Below, piece after piece: positions 25,038 to 33,340 of a DNA stretch of 64,000 nt. Source of the stretch: Clostridia bacterium (GTDB taxonomy: Bacteria; Bacillota; Clostridia; Christensenellales; CAG-138); contig QKAN01000216.1 of the NCBI GenBank assembly GCA_003246365.1, positions 20,099-84,098 of the forward strand, read 5' to 3'. Within the stretch, counting starts at the first letter, position 1; each line of letters starts with the position of its first letter. The notes under the pieces are model-generated. The model was not told the DNA's origin. It worked only from the letters and a program-made list of their open reading frames with translations, and ran no database searches. Position numbers and translations under genes: made by a program.

Positions 25038-25676
25038 ATGCTTTCCATCGTTCTTCTTCGGCACGGCAAGACCAAAGGCAACCTCGCGGGACGCTACAAC
25101 GGCAGGACGGACGATCCGCTCTGTGCGGAGGGAATCGCCGAGGCCGAAACCGCGCGGCATTTTCCGGAGATCAAACTGGCGTATGCCAGCCCGTTGCAAC
25201 GCACGCAACAGACCTCGCGCATTTGCTTTCCAAATGCGGAGATTGTAACCGTACCGGATTTGAGAGAGATGGACTTTGGCGATTTTGAGGGGCGCTCCGC
25301 AGCCGAAATGGAACAGGATAAGGATTATAACGCCTGGCTTGAGGGCGGTTGCATAGACGCTTGCCCGAACGGGGAGAGCGTGCCCGGGTTTGCAAAGCGC
25401 GCATCTGCGGCGTTTGCCGGCGCGGTTGCCGACGCGATTGCCCGCGGAGAGTCGCGCGTTGGATTCGCGGTTCACGGCGGCATTATTATGGCGCTCATGA
25501 CGGCGTTTTCCGGCTCGGATGCGTTATACCATACATGGTATGTTTTGAATTGCGGCGGATATGAGGTGACCATCGACGAAAAAACGTGGGCGGATAAAAA
25601 GCAGTTTTCCAGCTATGCGTTGTTCGGCGAACAGGGACAGAGTAAAACGATTGTCGGGCGTGAGCTTGACGCATAA
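25038..25676 (+). CDS. histidine phosphatase, probable alpha-ribazole phosphatase
   Basis: 212 residues of the phosphoglycerate mutase-like histidine phosphatase family: LLRHGKTKGNLAGRYNG (phospho-His9 in RHG), YASPLQRTQQTS, LREMDFGDFEGRS and a second His in FAVHGGIIMAL. The LREMDFGDFEG pattern is common in CobC, which dephosphorylates alpha-ribazole phosphate in the lower-ligand pathway of B12. The position directly after the B12 uptake operon supports this. The start at 25038 has AAAGGAG 8 nt upstream. Confidence 0.78.
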   Translation: MLSIVLLRHGKTKGNLAGRYNGRTDDPLCAEGIAEAETARHFPEIKLAYASPLQRTQQTSRICFPNAEIVTVPDLREMDFGDFEGRSAAEMEQDKDYNAWLEGGCIDACPNGESVPGFAKRASAAFAGAVADAIARGESRVGFAVHGGIIMALMTAFSGSDALYHTWYVLNCGGYEVTIDEKTWADKKQFSSYALFGEQGQSKTIVGRELDA

Positions 25677-25688
25677 CAACGAAAAACA

Positions 25689-25729
25689 AAAAAAGCGGCG
25701 GCATGGAAAAACCATACCGCCGCTTTTTA
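25689..25729. terminator. bidirectional terminator
   Basis: AAAAGCGGCGG and CCGCCGCTTTT with inner ATGG/CCAT pairing and an AAAAA loop, placed between the converging phosphatase and ECF genes. Confidence 0.88.
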
Positions 25730-25740
25730 TGAGCAGCATT

Positions 25741-26277
25741 TTATTCTGTAATTAGATGCGATTTTTTCAGGGAAAGTATGAGTACGGGGATGATGGCTAG
25801 TTGAATGATGATGCCCGGCAGAGCGGTGGCAAACGCGGCGGTTGTCCAGATAGCGAACGAATAGGCACCCGCACGGAAGATCAACGCGTTGAGCAAACCA
25901 AACACAAGGCGACCGGCCAGCATTGCGCCAATGAGCGAAATATAGAGATCCAATATGAGCTTTCCGGTACGGATATACCGCATGAGCAGACCGGAAACCA
26001 ACCCGTATACCGCAAGTTCGCAGAGCATGCTTGGTAAATATGCCATCGGCGGCATACCTGTGAATATGCTCGAAAGAAGCGGTGTCAGAACGCCGCATGC
26101 CAGCCCGTAGGGCCAGCCGCAGACAAGACCGCAGAGCAGTACCGGAATGTGCATCGGTAGAAAAATACTGCCCGCGTTGGCGATAGAGTGAAACGCGAGC
26201 GGGAGCACAACGCCAAGGGCGATGCAAAGTCCGGCAAGGATAAGGCGTTTTGTTTTGTTCATGATGAATCGATACAT
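25741..26277 (-). CDS. ECF transporter S component (vitamin or precursor uptake)
   Basis: 178 residues with about five to six transmembrane helices. GLCIALGVVLPLAFHSIANAGSIFLPMHIPVLLCGLVCGWPYGLACGVLTPLLSSIFTGMPP is characteristic of substrate-binding S subunits of energy-coupling-factor importers, which borrow a shared EcfAAT module encoded elsewhere. The substrate is unknown; proximity to B12 genes suggests a corrinoid precursor such as alpha-ribazole, but this is inference. AAGGAG lies 10 nt before the ATG. A long structured leader with a terminator precedes it. Confidence 0.82.
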   Translation of the reverse strand: MYRFIMNKTKRLILAGLCIALGVVLPLAFHSIANAGSIFLPMHIPVLLCGLVCGWPYGLACGVLTPLLSSIFTGMPPMAYLPSMLCELAVYGLVSGLLMRYIRTGKLILDLYISLIGAMLAGRLVFGLLNALIFRAGAYSFAIWTTAAFATALPGIIIQLAIIPVLILSLKKSHLITE

Positions 26278-26308
26278 GTAGATTTACTCCTTTTATATTT
26301 TTTTACAA

Positions 26309-26461
26309 CAAAAAACAGCCGCGAGGACCGTTCCAGCTTGACCGGAACAAGTAGCCTTCGTGGCTGTATTATGCGAAAGGATTGTAGTTTTGTCCGCCTT
26401 CGTGGCGAGTTGCTTTAAGCACGTTTGCTTAAAACTCGTTCATCTTCGTGATGAACTCAAT
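26309..26461 (-). promoter_or_regulatory. structured leader with terminator before the ECF gene, identity unknown
   Basis: Read on the reverse strand, three hairpins share the loop ACGAA: GTTCATC/GATGAAC (26456-26438), CGCC/GGCG (26407-26395) and AGCC/GGCT (26365-26353). Between the first two is TTTAAGC-AAACGT-GCTTAAA. The third hairpin overlaps ACAGCC, which can alternatively pair with GGCTGT to form a long terminator (26367-26315) followed by six T residues. The exclusive folds indicate regulated attenuation. I do not recognise a known riboswitch class. Confidence 0.7.
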
Positions 26462-26467
26462 GCGATT

Positions 26468-26497
26468 ATTTTACAGACGATATCACCATGCTGTCAA
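26468..26497 (-). promoter_or_regulatory. promoter of the ECF gene leader
   Basis: On the reverse strand TTGACA (26497-26492), an 18-nt spacer and TAAAAT (26473-26468). It begins right after the DUF3842 stop codon. Confidence 0.7.
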
Positions 26498-26515
26498 GAT
26501 ATAACAGCGAATGGG

Positions 26516-26950
26516 TCATGATACGACAGTTGTCTCCAAAAAGCGACGATCCAATTCATCGAGCGTCAGGGAAATCAGTTCTTTGATTCCATACGGACCG
26601 AGACCTGCAACATAGCTGCCGCAAAGATTCATTGGAATCAGCAGACGAACGGCGGGACTTTGACCAACGGCAACTGCGATTGCCGGTGTGATCTCTCCCA
26701 TCATAGAATCCGCTAGCACGATGCCAAGCGGGCCAATGATGCAATCCGCCGTACGGCAGTTGACGAGAACCGCATTTTCACCGGTGCCCGCGCGTACTGC
26801 GCCCGCTTTTATCATCGTTGTTGTCGCTACGCTGTTTGTGCCTGTGGCAATAATTTCATAACGGTCGGTTCGGGACGACAACAATTCGATGATCAGCTTC
26901 CCAATACGGCCGCCCTGACCGTCAATCACGAGAACAACAGGTTTACTCAT
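26516..26950 (-). CDS. DUF3842 family protein
   Basis: 144 residues, matching the small clostridial DUF3842 family. The N-terminus VVLVIDGQGGRIGKLIIELL resembles a Rossmann-type nucleotide-binding turn, and GTGENAVLVNCRTADCIIGPLGIVLADSMMGEITPAIA is the conserved middle. Function unknown. It follows the TetR gene by 36 bp on the same strand, probably in one operon. Confidence 0.82.
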   Translation of the reverse strand: MSKPVVLVIDGQGGRIGKLIIELLSSRTDRYEIIATGTNSVATTTMIKAGAVRAGTGENAVLVNCRTADCIIGPLGIVLADSMMGEITPAIAVAVGQSPAVRLLIPMNLCGSYVAGLGPYGIKELISLTLDELDRRFLETTVVS

Positions 26951-26986
26951 ATATTCTTCCTTTCCTGAAAGGCAGGGGTGATTCGC

Positions 26987-27562
26987 TTATCGCATAAACG
27001 CGTTTAATCCGTTCAGCGTCAACCGTTCAATTTGTGCTGCAACAATTTGCGGCGGCTGGGGGATGCCCTGACGCACCCATTCGCGGATAACGGCGACGCT
27101 GCCGTTGACCGAATATGTATATAGAATTTCCTGCAATGCCGCATCCGCGCGTATTCCGGCGGAACGCCAGGAAATCATTGTCTGATCATGCGCGAGTGAA
27201 ATTAGCCGCGTGAGAAAATGCGGGTCTCCGTTTTCTGAAAGCAGGATATGGCTCAGCTCGTAGTTTTGCGCAATCGCGAGGCAGATTTCTTCGATAAGCG
27301 ATGAGATGTTCTGTTCTTCGGTGATCTGGTCCAGCGAGCTTTTCACCTTGTCAAACAACTCTTCTTCAACGTTTTCGAGCAAATCTTCCGCGCTTTGAAA
27401 ATGCGTGTAAAACGTGTTGCGGTTAATGCCGGCGCGGCGGCAAAGCTCCGTTGGCGTAATCTTGGAAATCGGCTTATCGCGCAGAAGTTCCAGCAGCGCT
27501 TCGCGCAGGAACATCTTTGTATACAGAACGCGACGGTCGATTTTTTGCGGTGCTTCCGGCAT
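26987..27562 (-). CDS. TetR-family transcriptional regulator
   Basis: 191 residues from the ATG at 27562 (AAGGAG 12 nt upstream; a longer frame to 27616 lacks a ribosome site). The HTH is RREALLELLRDKPISKITPTELCRRAGINRNTFYTHFQSAEDLL in type, seen at residues 18-60. The C-terminal half is an all-helical domain. Upstream of the DUF3842 gene, which it may regulate together with itself. Confidence 0.85.
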   Translation of the reverse strand: MPEAPQKIDRRVLYTKMFLREALLELLRDKPISKITPTELCRRAGINRNTFYTHFQSAEDLLENVEEELFDKVKSSLDQITEEQNISSLIEEICLAIAQNYELSHILLSENGDPHFLTRLISLAHDQTMISWRSAGIRADAALQEILYTYSVNGSVAVIREWVRQGIPQPPQIVAAQIERLTLNGLNAFMR

Positions 27563-27887
27563 TGGGTTCAAGAGCTCCTTCCGGTGAAAATTATGATGAA
27601 CGAGAAAGTCGAACAATTTCGATGCGTTCGTTAAGTTCCAATAAGTTACTTACCGAACATGCTGTTAAATAAATGGCGTAACGATAGTATGTTGGAAACG
27701 AAAATATTTGTCAAATAAAATCTATGAGTTGATGATCGGGAAAAATCGAGGCGTTAAGCGAAATTACCACCGAGGGTAACTAAACTTACCTACGCAGAAC
27801 ACGGCAGTTGCCAAAACAATAGAAATGCTTATCCGAAACACTGAAAAAACGAAGCATCGTACTACCATAGTATTACGGGTGTTCCTG
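27563..27887. other. intergenic stretch without a recognised gene
   Basis: This AT-rich 325-bp interval between the TetR start and the end of a small membrane protein gene shows no convincing reading frame, hairpin terminator or consensus promoter. It should contain the TetR promoter. Confidence 0.5.
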
Positions 27888-28076
27888 TTAGTCGCCGCAA
27901 TGCGAAAATATGGTGAGAACTAAAAGAATGATGAAAACAATCAAAAGAGGCGAGCAACCGCCGCCTCCGCCGTTTCCGCTTGGGCCTTTGCCGCCGCCGT
28001 TGTTGCGATCAAACGCCTGCTTATAGTGCATGTATCCGGTTATGCCTTTTCCGAAGTAGCCATAGTCGTTTTTCAT
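27888..28076 (-). CDS. small membrane protein with FGKxITG N-terminus
   Basis: 62 residues. The N-terminus GYFGKGITGYMHYKQAF is followed by a Gly-rich linker (about residues 27-40) and one transmembrane helix (SPLLIVFIILLVLTIF). No known family. Its N-terminal motif is shared with the next upstream gene (FFGRNMTG), so the two are probably related members of one operon. The stop codon is followed by low-complexity sequence. Confidence 0.55.
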   Translation of the reverse strand: MKNDYGYFGKGITGYMHYKQAFDRNNGGGKGPSGNGGGGGCSPLLIVFIILLVLTIFSHCGD

Positions 28077-28120
28077 ACAAATTCCTATTTCAGATTGAAA
28101 TGTGACTGATTCTGATTAAA

Positions 28121-28315
28121 TTATCGTTGGAAACCGCCTAAAATTCCAAGGAGAAAGAGAAAAAGAGGAATACCGACGAGGATCACAATCCAGCCGATAT
28201 GACTGCGTTTTATTCGTTCAGCAGGAATTTTGTCATATTCTGTCATAACGCGGTTTTCCGGACGCGACCCCCAATCTCCGGTCATGTTTCTTCCGAAAAA
28301 ACTATTGTTCGGCAT
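28121..28315 (-). CDS. small membrane protein with FGRxMTG N-terminus
   Basis: 64 residues starting at 28315, where AGGAGG stands 8 nt upstream of the ATG. The N-terminus NSFFGRNMTGDWGSRPENR is polar, then comes a basic stretch (ERIKRSH) and one transmembrane helix (IGWIVILVGIPLFLFLLGILGG). No known family. The motif F-G-[KR]-x-[IM]-T-G is shared with the downstream 62-residue protein. The strong ribosome site makes it likely to be a real gene. Confidence 0.65.
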   Translation of the reverse strand: MPNNSFFGRNMTGDWGSRPENRVMTEYDKIPAERIKRSHIGWIVILVGIPLFLFLLGILGGFQR

Positions 28316-28518
28316 GGTAACAACCTCCTGCAATCAAAAGTTGAATAGAAGAAAATTGGTTTTTTATACTGCAAGTATGATCGGAAATGTAGCAATATCA
28401 AACTACCTGTGAAATTCAGCTCGAGTATAATCGCACCGATAAACACATGATATAATAACAACAAGAATCAAAGCAAGTATCATTCAGGTGATACGAGTAT
28501 ATTGAACGGAGTTTACAG

Positions 28519-29307
28519 ATGAAAAGAGTTTTTTGCTGCCTGACGGCAGCTGTTCTTTTGGGCGGACTAACCGCCTGCGCCGGCAACAAAACAACGGAAA
28601 TTCCGGAGGCGACCGCGGAGATCGTAACCGTGGAAACGCAGGAAACGCAAAACCCGGAAACAACTGCGCCGGAGGTAATCGAGTTCAACGACGATGTGCT
28701 GGAAGGGCTGATCCGCGAGGCGATGAATCGACCGACCGGAGAGATAACTGTTGCGGAAGCGCAGCAGGTGACCGAACTGGTGTTTCAGATGCAGGGAGTC
28801 GACCCTGATCAGCCGTATATCCATTCACTAGACGCGCTGAAGTACTTTACCAACCTGACCTATCTCGGGCTTGGGTACGCCGTGCTGAATGCGGACGACC
28901 CGACCGCTCCGATCGACATTAGTCCGTTGGCTGGCATGACAAAGTTGGAGTCACTCCAATTGGGCGGACTTGTGATCGACGATCTTTCGATTGTCGCGAA
29001 CATGCCGAATTTGATGAGCCTGACTGTGTTTGGCGGAAAACGGCTCAGCGATCTCACCCCGCTGGCCGGGTTGACCAAGCTACAGGCGCTCACGCTGAAT
29101 AACAATCTGATTACGGATGTTAAGCCGCTGTCGGGATTGACGAATCTGATCTATCTGGATCTTCAGGCAAACCAAATTACGGATGTTTCCCCGTTGACTG
29201 GACTGACAAAACTGAACCGGCTCTTTCTTGCAAACAATCCCATTGAGGATTACTCACCGCTGGACGAGATTCGCGCTGCATTGGAAGAATGGGATTTTTC
29301 ATACTGA
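28519..29307 (+). CDS. leucine-rich-repeat lipoprotein (internalin-like)
   Basis: 262 residues. Signal peptide and lipobox (VLLGGLTAC, Cys20), an acidic Thr/Glu linker, then a cap domain with FNDDVLEGLIREAMNRPTGEITVAEAQQVTELVF and about five 22-residue repeats of the SDS22/internalin type (TPLAGLTKLQALTLNNNLITDV, SPLTGLTKLNRLFLANNPIEDY). It should be lipid-anchored on the outer face and mediate protein binding; partner unknown. It ends at a clean terminator. Confidence 0.85.
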   Translation: MKRVFCCLTAAVLLGGLTACAGNKTTEIPEATAEIVTVETQETQNPETTAPEVIEFNDDVLEGLIREAMNRPTGEITVAEAQQVTELVFQMQGVDPDQPYIHSLDALKYFTNLTYLGLGYAVLNADDPTAPIDISPLAGMTKLESLQLGGLVIDDLSIVANMPNLMSLTVFGGKRLSDLTPLAGLTKLQALTLNNNLITDVKPLSGLTNLIYLDLQANQITDVSPLTGLTKLNRLFLANNPIEDYSPLDEIRAALEEWDFSY

Positions 29308-29336
29308 GTTTGTAAGTCAAACGATTTGAGCTTCAA

Positions 29337-29365
29337 ACAGACGCCGTAATGACGTCTGTTTTTTA
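29337..29365 (+). terminator. terminator of the LRR lipoprotein gene
   Basis: ACAGACG (29337-29343) and CGTCTGT (29353-29359), then TTTTT. Confidence 0.85.
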
Positions 29366-29574
29366 CTGAAGTTGTAGAGATTCTAGAAATGCGGTATGAT
29401 GAATTTGGCACAAAAAATAGCAGTCATATCAAACGTAACAAATCGATGAAGAAATACTGAAAAAAGCAAAAAAACGTTGTAAAACAAACAGAACCGACAG
29501 GAAAACAACGGTATACTTGGCCTGAACAAATAAGAAACGAGCTGCGCAATTGCGCAGAATCAGGAGGAACGAGT

Positions 29575-31197
29575 ATGGGTATGTTTTGTTATCAATGTCA
29601 GGAAACAGCAGGCAACAAAGGCTGCACGGTACGCGGCGTTTGCGGAAAATCGGAGGATATTTCCAATCGCATGGACCTGTTGTTGTATGTGCTCAAAGGA
29701 ATCTCGGATATCGTGGTGCGGGACGGGCTGGACAGCAAGGAACTCGACGAGGTAAACGGCGAGGTGCTCACGAGCCTGTTTATGACGATTACGAACGCAA
29801 ACTTCGACAGCGACGCCATCGAACGGCAGATCATCAAAATACTCGCACTGCGAGACAGCCTCCGCCCCTGCAAGGGAACCTATCATGACGCGGCGACGTT
29901 TACCGTTTCCGGCACGACGCAGATGCTGCAAAAAGCGGCTGAAGTCGGCGTACTAATGACAGAGAACGAAGATGTTCGCTCCCTGCGCGAACTGATTGTT
30001 TACGGAATCAAAGGCCTAGCGGCATATGCCGAACACGCGCGCAATCTCGGCAGTAAAGACGACGATATTTCCGCGTTTATCTATGAGGCGCTCGCCGCAA
30101 CGCTGGACGATACGCTCTCGGCGGATGCGCTCACCGCGCTTGTGCTCAAAACGGGTTCATACGGCGTAAAGACGATGGCGATGCTGGACGCGGCGAACAC
30201 CGCGCGCTACGGCACGCCGGAGATCACAAAGGTGAACATCGGCGTGCGCGGCAATCCGGCTATCCTTGTTTCCGGTCACGATCTGGTCGACTTGGAACAA
30301 TTGCTGGAACAAACGCGCGGAACAGGCGTGGATGTTTACACACACGGCGAGATGCTGCCCGCGCATGCGTATCCCGCGTTTAAAAAATACGATAACTTCG
30401 TCGGCAACTACGGCAACGCCTGGTGGAAACAGCTCACGGAGTTTGAGTCTTTCCATGGCCCGATTCTCTTTACCACAAACTGCATCGTGCCGCCGAAGAG
30501 CGAAGAGATTCGCGCGCGCATCTTTACCACCGGCGCGGCGGGGTTCCCCGGCTGCAAACACATCAAAGCAAATGCCGACGGAAAGAAGGATTTCTCCGGA
30601 CTGATCGCGCTTGCAAAAACATTGCCGGCTCCGGAAGAGATTGAGCATGGCGAAATCGTCAACGGATTTGCGCATGCGCAGGTGCTCGCGCTGGCGGACA
30701 AGGTAATCGACGCGGTCAAGAGCGGCGCGATCAAGAAATTCTTCGTCATGGCGGGTTGCGACGGGCGCATGAAGAGCCGCGATTATTACACCGAATTTGC
30801 GGAAAAACTGCCAAAGGACACCGTGATCCTGACCGCGGGCTGCGCGAAATACCGCTATAACAAACTCAATCTTGGAGACATCGGCGGCATACCGCGCGTG
30901 CTGGACGCGGGACAGTGCAACGACAGCTATTCGCTCGTGGTCATCGCGCAGAAGCTGGCGGAGGCGTTCCAGCTCAACAGCGTCAACGAACTGCCGCTGG
31001 CGTTTAACATTGCCTGGTATGAGCAGAAGGCGGTTATCGTACTCCTTGCGCTGCTTTCACTGGGCGTGAAAAACATTCACCTCGGCCCGACACTTCCGGG
31101 TTTCCTCTCGCCAAACGTGGCGAAGGTGCTTGTGGATACGTTCGGCATCGCCGGCGTAGGAAATGTGGACGACGACATCGCCCTTTTCCTCAACTGA
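29575..31197 (+). CDS. hcp: hybrid-cluster protein (hydroxylamine reductase)
   Basis: 540 residues. The N-terminal cluster motif Cys5-x2-Cys8-x8-Cys17-x5-Cys23 is the short spacing seen in anaerobe-type Hcp. Ligands of the hybrid Fe-S-O cluster lie in [38 protein letters not shown] and [10 protein letters not shown]. It reduces hydroxylamine or nitric oxide and is a nitrosative-stress enzyme in the cytoplasm. AGGAGG is 8 nt before the ATG. It is a single gene here; no Hcr reductase is adjacent. Confidence 0.95.
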   Translation: MGMFCYQCQETAGNKGCTVRGVCGKSEDISNRMDLLLYVLKGISDIVVRDGLDSKELDEVNGEVLTSLFMTITNANFDSDAIERQIIKILALRDSLRPCKGTYHDAATFTVSGTTQMLQKAAEVGVLMTENEDVRSLRELIVYGIKGLAAYAEHARNLGSKDDDISAFIYEALAATLDDTLSADALTALVLKTGSYGVKTMAMLDAANTARYGTPEITKVNIGVRGNPAILVSGHDLVDLEQLLEQTRGTGVDVYTHGEMLPAHAYPAFKKYDNFVGNYGNAWWKQLTEFESFHGPILFTTNCIVPPKSEEIRARIFTTGAAGFPGCKHIKANADGKKDFSGLIALAKTLPAPEEIEHGEIVNGFAHAQVLALADKVIDAVKSGAIKKFFVMAGCDGRMKSRDYYTEFAEKLPKDTVILTAGCAKYRYNKLNLGDIGGIPRVLDAGQCNDSYSLVVIAQKLAEAFQLNSVNELPLAFNIAWYEQKAVIVLLALLSLGVKNIHLGPTLPGFLSPNVAKVLVDTFGIAGVGNVDDDIALFLN

Positions 31198-31205
31198 GCT
31201 CGTAT

Positions 31206-31247
31206 AATAAGAAAACGTCCCTGCCGGAATCTCCGGCGGGGACGTTC
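31206..31247 (-). terminator. terminator of the PPC-domain gene
   Basis: AACGTCCC-GCCGGA pairs with TCCGGC-GGGACGTT. The reverse strand continues TTTTCTTATT, so it works best for the gene on that strand, though it also lies right after hcp. Confidence 0.75.
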
Positions 31248-31273
31248 GCGTTATTATGATTATCAATTGAGAC

Positions 31274-31699
31274 TTATAGCGTCATCAAATTCAGTCCGAC
31301 TTCGTCTGAAAACGCGCGCTCAATTGGTTCGGAACAAATCTGGATAAAGATTTCCGCCGTTGCGCCAACCACGCCGCTGGTCAGATGCCCACCGAACGCG
31401 CGGCCTTCAACGTCGCCCAGCACGACGTGCATGTGGACATATGCCTGCCCATCCTTGGTAGAGAGATTGCCTGTGAGCGCGGCGATTTCAAGCGGCTGCT
31501 GCAATGTTGTTTTATGATACACCTTTTCCGTTGGGTCGAACAACCCGATTTCCGCGGAGCGCACCGCGCCAATTCCGCTGACTGTTCCGGAAGAAATTTG
31601 GTATGTCTTTGCGGCTTCCAGCACGCAAGAGACAATCTCTTCTCCGACCGCGAGGCAGAGAACGAGCGTTTGACCGTGATTGAGCAGTTTTGCCTGCAT
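31274..31699 (-). CDS. PPC (DUF296) domain protein
   Basis: 141 residues consisting of one PPC/DUF296 domain: GEEIVSCVLEAAKTYQISSGTVSGIGAVRSAEIGLFD, the metal-binding YVHMHVVLGD and GRAFGGHLTSGVVGATAEIFI. In plants this domain occurs in AT-hook DNA-binding proteins; bacterial stand-alone versions form trimers of unknown function. It converges on hcp and is divergent from the flavoprotein gene at 31862. Confidence 0.85.
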   Translation of the reverse strand: MQAKLLNHGQTLVLCLAVGEEIVSCVLEAAKTYQISSGTVSGIGAVRSAEIGLFDPTEKVYHKTTLQQPLEIAALTGNLSTKDGQAYVHMHVVLGDVEGRAFGGHLTSGVVGATAEIFIQICSEPIERAFSDEVGLNLMTL

Positions 31700-31861
31700 A
31701 AATACATTCCTCCGATGCTTCGGAAATTTGCGCAGATAATTCTGTGCCTGTCGTTATCATACCCCTGTTTTGGCTGGAATACCAGCCATTGCGTATCCGC
31801 ACGCTTATGTTAAGATAGAATCAGTTATTAAGGTATCTCACGTCTGACGGAGGGATAGAAT

Positions 31862-33184
31862 ATGAAGTTTTTAATCATCGGTGCAAACGCAGCGGGGATG
31901 AGCGCGGCCTCCCGCATCAAACGCAGACAGCCGGAATGCGAAGTGACCGTATTGGAGCAGACATTCGAGGTGTCTTACGGCGCATGCGGGCTGCCGTATT
32001 ATATTGCGGGTCTCAACGACGATCTGGATTTGGTACGGATTCGCAGTGTGTCCGATTTTGAAGAAAACGGAATCATCATGCGCATGGGGTATTCTGCGGA
32101 ACAAATCGACTTTTCGAACAAGACGGTTTCGGGACATGATTCCGAAGGAAACCAGTTTTATGCGGGATATGATCGATTGCTGATTGCCAGCGGTGCATCG
32201 CCCAGGCGGCTGAACGTACCCGGGGAACAAACGGCCGGTGTTTTTACGCTGAAAACACCGCAGGATGCACAAATGATTCGCGATGCGATTCTACCGAAGC
32301 GCGGCAATGTTGTTATCATCGGCGGCGGCGCTATCGGGATGGAGCTTGCCGAAGCGTGTCTGCTGCAAAAGGTGAAAAGCCTTCGCGTGATAGAAGCTAC
32401 GAATCAACTGCTGCCGGGGTTTCAGGAAGAATTTGCGAGCGCGGCTCTGGATGAATTGACCAGCCACGGGGCGCACATACATTTAGGCGAGCGGGTCACC
32501 GCGATTAGCGGAACGGAACATGTTACCTCCGTCGTAACGGAAAAAGGCGAATATGAGGCCGACGTGGTCATTGTTTCCGTGGGTGTTATACCGAACACAG
32601 CCTTTGCGCACGGTTTGATCAAACTGCCAAACGGCGCCATTGCGACCGACGGCGCGATGAAGACGAGCGAGACGGATGTGTTTGCTGCGGGTGATTGCGC
32701 AAGCGTTTGGCACGAACTTTTGCAAAAGCCGGTGTATTTTCCGCTCGGCACGTATGCCAATAAGCAGGGGCGACTTGCAGGGGACAGCATGTGCGATAAA
32801 CCCGTGAACTATCAGCGCGCGCTCGGCAGCGCTATGCTGCATTGTATGGGTTTGGAATTCGCCAAGACAGGCATTATGGAAACGGAAGCAAAACTGGCCG
32901 GAATCGACGCAAAGAGTATTACGGTTCACGCATACTCACACCCGCGTTATTACCCGAACGCCTGCGATATCGTAATGAAACTCTGTTACCGCGAGCCGGA
33001 TCGCGTTCTGCTCGGCGCGCAAATTATGGGGGAGCGGGACGCCGCGATTCGTATCGATTTGTTTGCGCTCGCAATCGACCGCGGCATGACGACGGAGGAG
33101 CTGGGATTTGCGGACTTTGGCTATGCGCCGCCGTTTTCCGGCGTGTGGGATGCCGTCGCCGTTGCGGCAAACGCGGCAAAATAG
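31862..33184 (+). CDS. CoA-disulfide reductase / NADH oxidase-like flavoprotein
   Basis: 440 residues. FAD motif IIGANAAGMSAASRI at the N-terminus, redox-active single Cys42 in SYGACGLPYYI (the CoADR/Nox/Npr pattern), NAD motif VVIIGGGAIGMELAEA near residue 155, and the second FAD segment FAAGDCASV near residue 280. A C-terminal dimerisation domain includes HPRYYPNACDIVMKL. It probably reduces CoA disulfide, polysulfide or oxygen with NAD(P)H. GGAG is upstream of the ATG, and a clear terminator follows. Confidence 0.88.
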   Translation: MKFLIIGANAAGMSAASRIKRRQPECEVTVLEQTFEVSYGACGLPYYIAGLNDDLDLVRIRSVSDFEENGIIMRMGYSAEQIDFSNKTVSGHDSEGNQFYAGYDRLLIASGASPRRLNVPGEQTAGVFTLKTPQDAQMIRDAILPKRGNVVIIGGGAIGMELAEACLLQKVKSLRVIEATNQLLPGFQEEFASAALDELTSHGAHIHLGERVTAISGTEHVTSVVTEKGEYEADVVIVSVGVIPNTAFAHGLIKLPNGAIATDGAMKTSETDVFAAGDCASVWHELLQKPVYFPLGTYANKQGRLAGDSMCDKPVNYQRALGSAMLHCMGLEFAKTGIMETEAKLAGIDAKSITVHAYSHPRYYPNACDIVMKLCYREPDRVLLGAQIMGERDAAIRIDLFALAIDRGMTTEELGFADFGYAPPFSGVWDAVAVAANAAK

Positions 33185-33220
33185 AGAATCTACGAGATAG
33201 AAATCTACATTAAATATTAG

Positions 33221-33243
33221 ACCGCCTTCGGGCGGTTTTTTGT
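33221..33243 (+). terminator. terminator of the flavoprotein gene
   Basis: ACCGCC-TTCG-GGCGGT followed by TTTTTTG. Confidence 0.9.
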
Positions 33244-33282
33244 TCAATCGATCAGATATATCAAAAAGATATATAAAAAGCG

Positions 33283-33311
33283 TTGACAAGCAGAATAATT
33301 CTGCTAATATA
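33283..33311 (+). promoter_or_regulatory. padR promoter with operator filling the spacer
   Basis: TTGACA (33283-33288) is followed by AGCAGAATAATTCTGCT (33289-33305), a palindrome with 8-bp arms around one central base, then AATATA/TAATAT as the -10. The palindrome occupies the whole region between the hexamers. GATATATC-like sequences flank it at 33254 and 33310. A repressor bound there would block RNA polymerase, so PadR autoregulation is the natural reading. Confidence 0.75.
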
Positions 33312-33340
33312 TATCTAACAGATATAAAGAAGGCGAACGC

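Noticed and set aside
26309..26461. The ECF leader as ANTAR target or as a cobalamin, TPP or THF riboswitch
   Set aside because: The loops are ACGAA pentaloops (no A1/G4 hexaloop), and none of the conserved B12 box, TPP or THF sequences are present.
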